This document shows, piece after piece, positions 59,782-64,000 of a stretch of DNA of 64,000 nt. The translations under genes and the position numbers were made by a program. The stretch is from Acidisarcina polymorpha. Its GTDB lineage: Bacteria; Acidobacteriota; Terriglobia; Terriglobales; Acidobacteriaceae. Position 1 is the first letter of the stretch; each line of letters starts with the position of its first letter. The notes under the pieces were generated by a model. That model searched no databases and had not been told where the DNA came from. It saw nothing but the letters and a program-made list of their open reading frames with translations. The stretch lies in assembly GCF_003330725.1 (NCBI RefSeq), contig NZ_CP030840.1:992001-1056000 (forward strand). The letters run 5' to 3'.

Positions 59782-60111
59782 ATGTCGACAACAAAGGTCT
59801 CGATTTCAGGCAACGTTGTCAGTCATGCCGAGCGCGAATTAGCGGCATTCCTAGCGGCGGTGACGGAAGTTGTCGGCCCAACTGGTCTCGGTGCTGCGAG
59901 CAACGTCTGGATTCAGACAATGCAGGAACTCGATTGTTCGCAGGAGAGCCTGGGGAAGTTTTTCCGGCAAGTGACTATTCGGGCTTCCGCGCGTCTCGCT
60001 CGGAATTGTCAGCGTGAAACGAGGTTCGCTCTGGCAGGGGGCGAGAGAATGCAGCATCTGCCCCTAACCGCCAAGGCCGTGGAGCGATTCCTAGCAACCG
60101 AATCCGCCTGA
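59782..60111 (+). CDS. Hypothetical 109-aa protein
   Basis: An open frame starting MSTTKVSISGNVVSHAEREL after AGGGGGAAA. It continues AAFLAAVTEVVGPTGLGAAS, WIQTMQELDCSQESLGKFFR and a basic helix (RASARLARNCQRETRF), ending FLATESA. The composition is that of a soluble helical protein. There is no signal peptide or membrane helix. I recognise no family. It stands alone upstream of dnaK on the same strand, separated from it by 430 bases. Function unknown. Confidence 0.6.
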   Translation: MSTTKVSISGNVVSHAERELAAFLAAVTEVVGPTGLGAASNVWIQTMQELDCSQESLGKFFRQVTIRASARLARNCQRETRFALAGGERMQHLPLTAKAVERFLATESA

Positions 60112-60544
60112 CAATTTGCATCTACCAATGCTGCGATTGCTGAATTCATTAGGTTTACCGAATGGTCACGCCCGCATGGCATCCATAGCCCCTCCATCCT
60201 TCGCCCCTCCCTAGACTCGCTCATAGATATCCCTTCTCCTCTTTCCCATTCATTACCCGTTCAGTTGGCGTGGCTTGTGATGTTGCGTTCCTTGCACACC
60301 TTGAGGGGAGAGCATGCGTCCCTTGCTGTAACCCATTGATCCAGAGCGGCTTGCCTGAAAGGCCTTCTATTTGCCAGGCGTAAAGAATGTCTATCCACTT
60401 CAGAAATCGGGCGCTATTGAACCATTACTGAATCCTGTCGACATCTATTGCATCAGATAAGTTGACAGCAAGTGACTCAAGTGCGAAGCTAGCAAAGAAC
60501 GAAGCAGCGCCGGGCACTTAGTGATTTTGAGGAGCGGATCAGAC
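60112..60544. other. dnaK upstream region
   Basis: About 430 bases without a gene. A TTGACA is at 60462-60467, but no convincing -10 box follows at the right distance. I looked for a CIRCE element (TTAGCACTC-N9-GAGTGCTAA) and did not find one. Confidence 0.4.
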
Positions 60545-62470
60545 ATGGCAAAGGTAATAGGAATTGATTTGGGAACGACCAACTCAGTCGTGGCAGTAAT
60601 GGAAGGCGGAGAGCCGAAAGTAATTCCGAATGAAGAAGGTGGCCGGACTACGCCGTCGGTTGTCGGGTTTACGAAGAGCGGCGAACGGCTGGTTGGCCAG
60701 GTTGCCAAGCGTCAGGCGATCACCAATCCGGAGAATACAATTTATTCGGTGAAGCGGTTCATGGGACGCCGGTTCAACGAGGTTTCCGATGAATTGAAGA
60801 TGGTCCCGTATAAGGTCAAAGCGTCTGGTGACAACGTCGTGATCGTTGCCCAGGGCAAGGAGTACACCCCGCCCGAGATTTCAGCGATGATCCTGCAGAA
60901 GCTGAAAAAGGCTGCGGAGGACTATCTCGGTACCGGGGTCACTGAAGCCGTGATCACGGTCCCTGCCTACTTCAACGACGCACAGCGCCAGGCGACGAAA
61001 GATGCGGGTAAGATCGCTGGCTTGGACGTCAAGCGCATTGTGAACGAGCCGACCGCGGCCGCGCTTGCCTATGGCCTGGACAAAAAGAAGGACGAAACGA
61101 TCGCTGTTTACGACTTCGGCGGCGGTACGTTCGACGTATCGATCTTGGAAGTCGGCGATGGCGTCATTGAAGTGAAATCGACCAACGGCGATACCCACCT
61201 CGGCGGCGACAACCTTGACCAGAGGATTGTCGATTGGCTGATCGATGAGTTCAAGAAGGACGAAGCTCTCGACCTGCGCGCCAAGGGTAATGAGATGGCC
61301 CTGCAGAGGCTGCGCGATGCTGCGGAGCGCGCGAAGATCGAGTTGTCGACGGCGCAAGAGACGGAGATTAACCTGCCGTTCATCACTGCCGATGCGACCG
61401 GCCCGAAGCACCTGGTGAAGAAGCTCACCCGCGCCAAGCTAGAGCAGTTGGTGGAGGACATCATTCAGCGTTCGATCGAGCCTTGCAAGAAGGCCATGGC
61501 CGATGCTGGGGTGGACGCGAGCAAGATCGACGAAGTCGTGCTGGTTGGCGGCCAAACCAGAATGCCGCGAATCCAGAAGCTTGTTCAAGACTTGTTCGGC
61601 AAAGAGCCGCACAAGGGCGTGAACCCGGATGAAGTTGTGGCAATCGGGGCGGCGATCCAGGCTGGCGTTTTGGCCGGCGAAGTGAAGGACCTGCTGTTGC
61701 TCGACGTGACCCCACTGACGCTATCGATCGAAACGCTGGGCGGAGTGGCGACCCCGATGATCCCGCGGAACACCACGATTCCGACCAAAAAGACGGAGAC
61801 GTTCTCGACCGCGGCCGATAGTCAGACCGAGGTAGAAGTCCACGTCCTGCAGGGCGAACGCCCGATGGCAAGCCAGAACCGCACGCTAGGCAAGTTCAAG
61901 CTGGGGGGCATCCCGCCAGCACAGCGCGGGGTACCTCAGATTGAGGTCACGTTTGACATCGATGCCAACGGCATCCTTAATGTGACGGCCAAAGACAATG
62001 CGACCGGTAAAGATCAGAAGATCACGATTACTTCCTCTTCAGGTTTAAGCAAGGATGAGATCGACCGGATGGCCAAGGAAGCAGATGCCCACGCAAGCGA
62101 GGACAAGGAGAAGCGCGAGGAAATTGAAGCGCGGAACGGCCTCGATAATATGGTCTACAACATTGAGAAGATGTTGAAGGAGAGCGGCGATAAGGTATCT
62201 GGAAGCGATAAGAGCGATGTGGAGACGGCGCTAGCCGCAGCCAAGAAGACGCTCGAAGGCACCCCGACTTCGGCGGAGTTGAATGCCGCCAGAGAAAAGC
62301 TGACCGAGACCTCGCACAAACTGGCAGAGGCCATGTACAAGGCGAATGCATCGGGTGGATCTGCTCCGACCGATGGAGCTTCGAGCAGTGCCGGAACCAC
62401 GGAGACAGCGGAGAAGAAAGATGAAGGAGTCATCGACGCTGAATACGTGGACGTTGAGGACAAGAAGTAA
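60545..62470 (+). CDS. dnaK: Chaperone DnaK (Hsp70)
   Basis: A 641-aa Hsp70 chaperone that binds unfolded proteins in the cytoplasm in an ATP-dependent cycle with DnaJ and GrpE. The nucleotide-binding domain has [20 protein letters not shown], the [12 protein letters not shown] phosphate-2 loop and [13 protein letters not shown]. The linker and substrate domain follow ([19 protein letters not shown], then [14 protein letters not shown]). The tail ends with an acidic [15 protein letters not shown] stands upstream of the ATG. A 57-aa ORF and a dnaJ-type gene lie downstream in the same direction. Confidence 0.98.
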   Translation: MAKVIGIDLGTTNSVVAVMEGGEPKVIPNEEGGRTTPSVVGFTKSGERLVGQVAKRQAITNPENTIYSVKRFMGRRFNEVSDELKMVPYKVKASGDNVVIVAQGKEYTPPEISAMILQKLKKAAEDYLGTGVTEAVITVPAYFNDAQRQATKDAGKIAGLDVKRIVNEPTAAALAYGLDKKKDETIAVYDFGGGTFDVSILEVGDGVIEVKSTNGDTHLGGDNLDQRIVDWLIDEFKKDEALDLRAKGNEMALQRLRDAAERAKIELSTAQETEINLPFITADATGPKHLVKKLTRAKLEQLVEDIIQRSIEPCKKAMADAGVDASKIDEVVLVGGQTRMPRIQKLVQDLFGKEPHKGVNPDEVVAIGAAIQAGVLAGEVKDLLLLDVTPLTLSIETLGGVATPMIPRNTTIPTKKTETFSTAADSQTEVEVHVLQGERPMASQNRTLGKFKLGGIPPAQRGVPQIEVTFDIDANGILNVTAKDNATGKDQKITITSSSGLSKDEIDRMAKEADAHASEDKEKREEIEARNGLDNMVYNIEKMLKESGDKVSGSDKSDVETALAAAKKTLEGTPTSAELNAAREKLTETSHKLAEAMYKANASGGSAPTDGASSSAGTTETAEKKDEGVIDAEYVDVEDKK

Positions 62471-62579
62471 CTAACCAATAGTTTCTGGTTACGTCAAAAC
62501 GGGACTAGCTGTAAGTCTGCGGGGCGCGCGATAAACAACTTCTGTGCGCCCCGCGCCGTTTCTATGACAAAGGAGATTT

Positions 62580-62753
62580 ATGATGACCGACACCATGTGG
62601 AAGTGCGAGCAGTTGAGGGCGGGTACGGTTTACAACCGGATCCTCTTCAACACACGGCAAGAGGCGGAGCAGTTTGCTCAGCAGATGGGCAAAGTCGAGC
62701 CTGACCTATTTTGGAATATTGAGGCGGTTCCTGCCAAAGCAGTCTGGAACTGA
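62580..62753 (+). CDS. 57-aa protein between dnaK and dnaJ
   Basis: A short frame with a strong AAGGAG four bases before ATGATG. It encodes MWKCEQLRAGTVYNRILFNT, then RQEAEQFAQQMGKVEPDLFW and IEAVPAKAVWN. The folded-domain-like pattern (aromatic and aliphatic residues at regular intervals), the ribosome binding site and the position 110 bases after dnaK support a real gene. I do not recognise a family. It may be an accessory heat-shock factor, which is inferred only from neighbours. Confidence 0.7.
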   Translation: MMTDTMWKCEQLRAGTVYNRILFNTRQEAEQFAQQMGKVEPDLFWNIEAVPAKAVWN

Positions 62754-62900
62754 CTTCTCTGATCGAAAATATTGGCCTGATTGACGTTCTCTGCCAGCGC
62801 GAACGCAGTGCGGGATGAACGATCATAGAGCGGCGCGGAAAAGAAATACTGTTATCCCGCGCATAAGTAACACCAATCATTCATAGATACTGAAGACACG

Positions 62901-64000
62901 ATGCCCACAACACCACAACAGAAGGACTACTACGCGACCCTTGGAGTAAAGCGAACTGCGACTTCTGACGAGATTCGCAAGGCGTTTCGCAAGTTGGCCC
63001 GAAAGTATCATCCCGATGTCAATCCGAACAATAAAAAGGCTGAAGAGAAGTTCAAGGAGATCTCCGAGGCGAACGATGTTTTGAGCGATGAGAAGAAGCG
63101 GAAGATCTTCGACCAGTTCGGCTTCTACTCGGATAACATCGACCCTGCAGCGGCTGAGGCGGCCGCGCGGGGTGGCTATACCTCTGGCGGGACTCCTCGA
63201 CCACGGGCCGGCACACAAGAAGTCCCCTTTGACTTCGGAGGGTTTGATTTCTCCGATTTCCAGACTCAGGCCGCCGGCCGAGGCAGTAGCGGAGCCGCGA
63301 CCGAGGAGAGTTCGTCCTGGGGAGGCTTCCGCGACATCTTCTCCGGGATTTTCTCCCAAGGACAGAAGCAGCGTGGCCCTCAGGCGGGAACGGACCTGGA
63401 ATACAAGGTGACGGTGGATTTCTGGACGGCCGTCCGCGGCGGCACGACCCGTTTGCAGATTCAGCGCCAGGAGGTCTGTCCAACCTGCAAAGGCAAGGCC
63501 TCCATGGGTTCAGCGCAAGTTTGCCCGGAATGCGGAGGGAGTGGTCAGGTCACGCAGATGGGCGGCCAGATGAAGTTCAATATTCAATGCCCTCGTTGCG
63601 GGGGGACCGGAAAATTGCAGTCGACCTGTTCCACGTGTCAGGGACAAGGAACGGTGGCTCGCTCCGAGACAATCGACTTTCGTATTAAGCCAGGGACTAG
63701 GGACGGCCAACGTATTCGTCTGGCTGGTAAAGGGAACGCAGGTACGAATGGCGGCGCTCCGGGCGACCTCTACCTGATCATTGAGGCGGGAAGCCATCCC
63801 GTCTTCGAACGTTCCGGAGACAACATTCTTGTCTCCATTCCAGTTGCCATCAATGAAGCGGCGCTGGGGGCCAAGATCGAGGTGCCGACCATTGATGGCC
63901 GGGCGCAATTGAAAATACCACCGGGAACGCAGAGCGGACAGAAGTTGCGCATGCGCGAACGCGGAGTTCCGTCGGCTGCGAATGAAGGTGTCCGCGGCGA
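62901..64000 (+). CDS. dnaJ: DnaJ-type co-chaperone (cut by window end)
   Basis: J-domain protein stimulating DnaK ATPase; 366 codons are visible and the 3' end lies outside the window. The J domain at residues 8-75 has [20 protein letters not shown] and the invariant HPD in [11 protein letters not shown] Gly/Phe-rich linker follows ([13 protein letters not shown]). Four zinc-binding repeats are present: [24 protein letters not shown] and CSTCQGQG; the first deviates from CxxCxGxG at its last Gly. The C-terminal substrate-binding domain includes [19 protein letters not shown]. It belongs to the full DnaJ type rather than CbpA. It lies 147 bases after the 57-aa ORF, on the same strand as dnaK. 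Confidence 0.93.
   Translation, partial: MPTTPQQKDYYATLGVKRTATSDEIRKAFRKLARKYHPDVNPNNKKAEEKFKEISEANDVLSDEKKRKIFDQFGFYSDNIDPAAAEAAARGGYTSGGTPRPRAGTQEVPFDFGGFDFSDFQTQAAGRGSSGAATEESSSWGGFRDIFSGIFSQGQKQRGPQAGTDLEYKVTVDFWTAVRGGTTRLQIQRQEVCPTCKGKASMGSAQVCPECGGSGQVTQMGGQMKFNIQCPRCGGTGKLQSTCSTCQGQGTVARSETIDFRIKPGTRDGQRIRLAGKGNAGTNGGAPGDLYLIIEAGSHPVFERSGDNILVSIPVAINEAALGAKIEVPTIDGRAQLKIPPGTQSGQKLRMRERGVPSAANEGVRG

Noticed and set aside
60112-60544. CIRCE or sigma-32-type heat-shock promoter before dnaK
   Set aside because: No inverted repeat of the CIRCE type and no convincing -35/-10 pair could be found by eye.
1-64000. CRISPR array or intact insertion sequence
   Set aside because: No regularly spaced repeats of CRISPR length and no complete transposase frame with terminal repeats were seen; only short tandem repeats and a decayed integrase.

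Overview
The window looks like a chromosome segment from an acidobacterium, probably class Terriglobia. The lineage call is inference from gene content: a VWA protein of the acidobacterial VWFA type, SBBP/Ig-like repeat proteins, Y_Y_Y-type sensor kinases, a membrane LuxR regulator next to a DUF4199 protein, a group 1h (high-affinity) [NiFe] hydrogenase operon, many TTG/GTG starts and a moderately high G+C. No rRNA, CRISPR array or intact transposon is visible.

Layout. Positions 1-5050 are a decayed accessory region. It holds a frameshifted SBBP repeat gene, fragments of two mobile-element-type genes, an Ig-like fragment on the opposite strand, an excisionase-like HTH remnant and a tyrosine integrase with one in-frame stop. 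It ends at the 3' end of a tRNA-Cys gene. The fragments fit one inversion of about 0.9 kb (roughly 1.80-2.69 kb) that cut two convergent genes. After tRNA-Cys and tRNA-Gly come an orphan ABC ATPase, a receiver-only regulator, a PhzF protein, a peroxiredoxin with a terminator-like hairpin in its leader, and a second tRNA-Cys.

Positions 9.5-15.3 kb are a peptidoglycan-salvage set: an SSS symporter, a serine-hydrolase/NamZ fusion and a NagZ-type GH3 enzyme. Positions 15.4-22.3 kb (minus strand) are a tightly overlapped nine-gene hydrogenase operon: small subunit, large subunit, NifU-like, a 46-aa ORF, DUF5947-like, DUF6084-like, a 427-aa unknown, a maturation protease and a 34-aa membrane ORF. 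The two small ORFs have good ribosome binding sites. Positions 22.7-25.5 kb hold a mercaptopyruvate-type sulfurtransferase, a mutarotase-fold protein and an SDR. Positions 25.8-30.5 kb hold a response regulator, a sensor kinase, a coiled-coil outer-membrane protein and a cupredoxin.

The rest is mostly housekeeping and carbohydrate genes: a Tat-exported ferritin-like protein, a NarL/propeller-kinase pair, tyrS, glycosyltransferases, a LacI regulator divergent from a GH5 glycosidase with two LacI-like operators, iscS-mnmA, YtxH and DUF948-like envelope proteins, a VWA protein, an FKBP isomerase, a frameshifted LuxR gene with DUF4199, an M28 peptidase, a DUF1680 glycosidase and a TPR protein.

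The most striking locus is 56.0-57.95 kb. A SAM-I riboswitch precedes a gene for a threonine-synthase-like PLP enzyme, which overlaps a gene for a MoaD/ThiS-like sulfur carrier. That carrier has a 28-residue tail with seven cysteines after its Gly-Gly. SAM control of a PLP enzyme plus sulfur carrier suggests thiocarboxylate-dependent homocysteine synthesis rather than plain threonine synthesis. The window ends with dnaK, a 57-aa ORF and a dnaJ-type gene cut by the edge.
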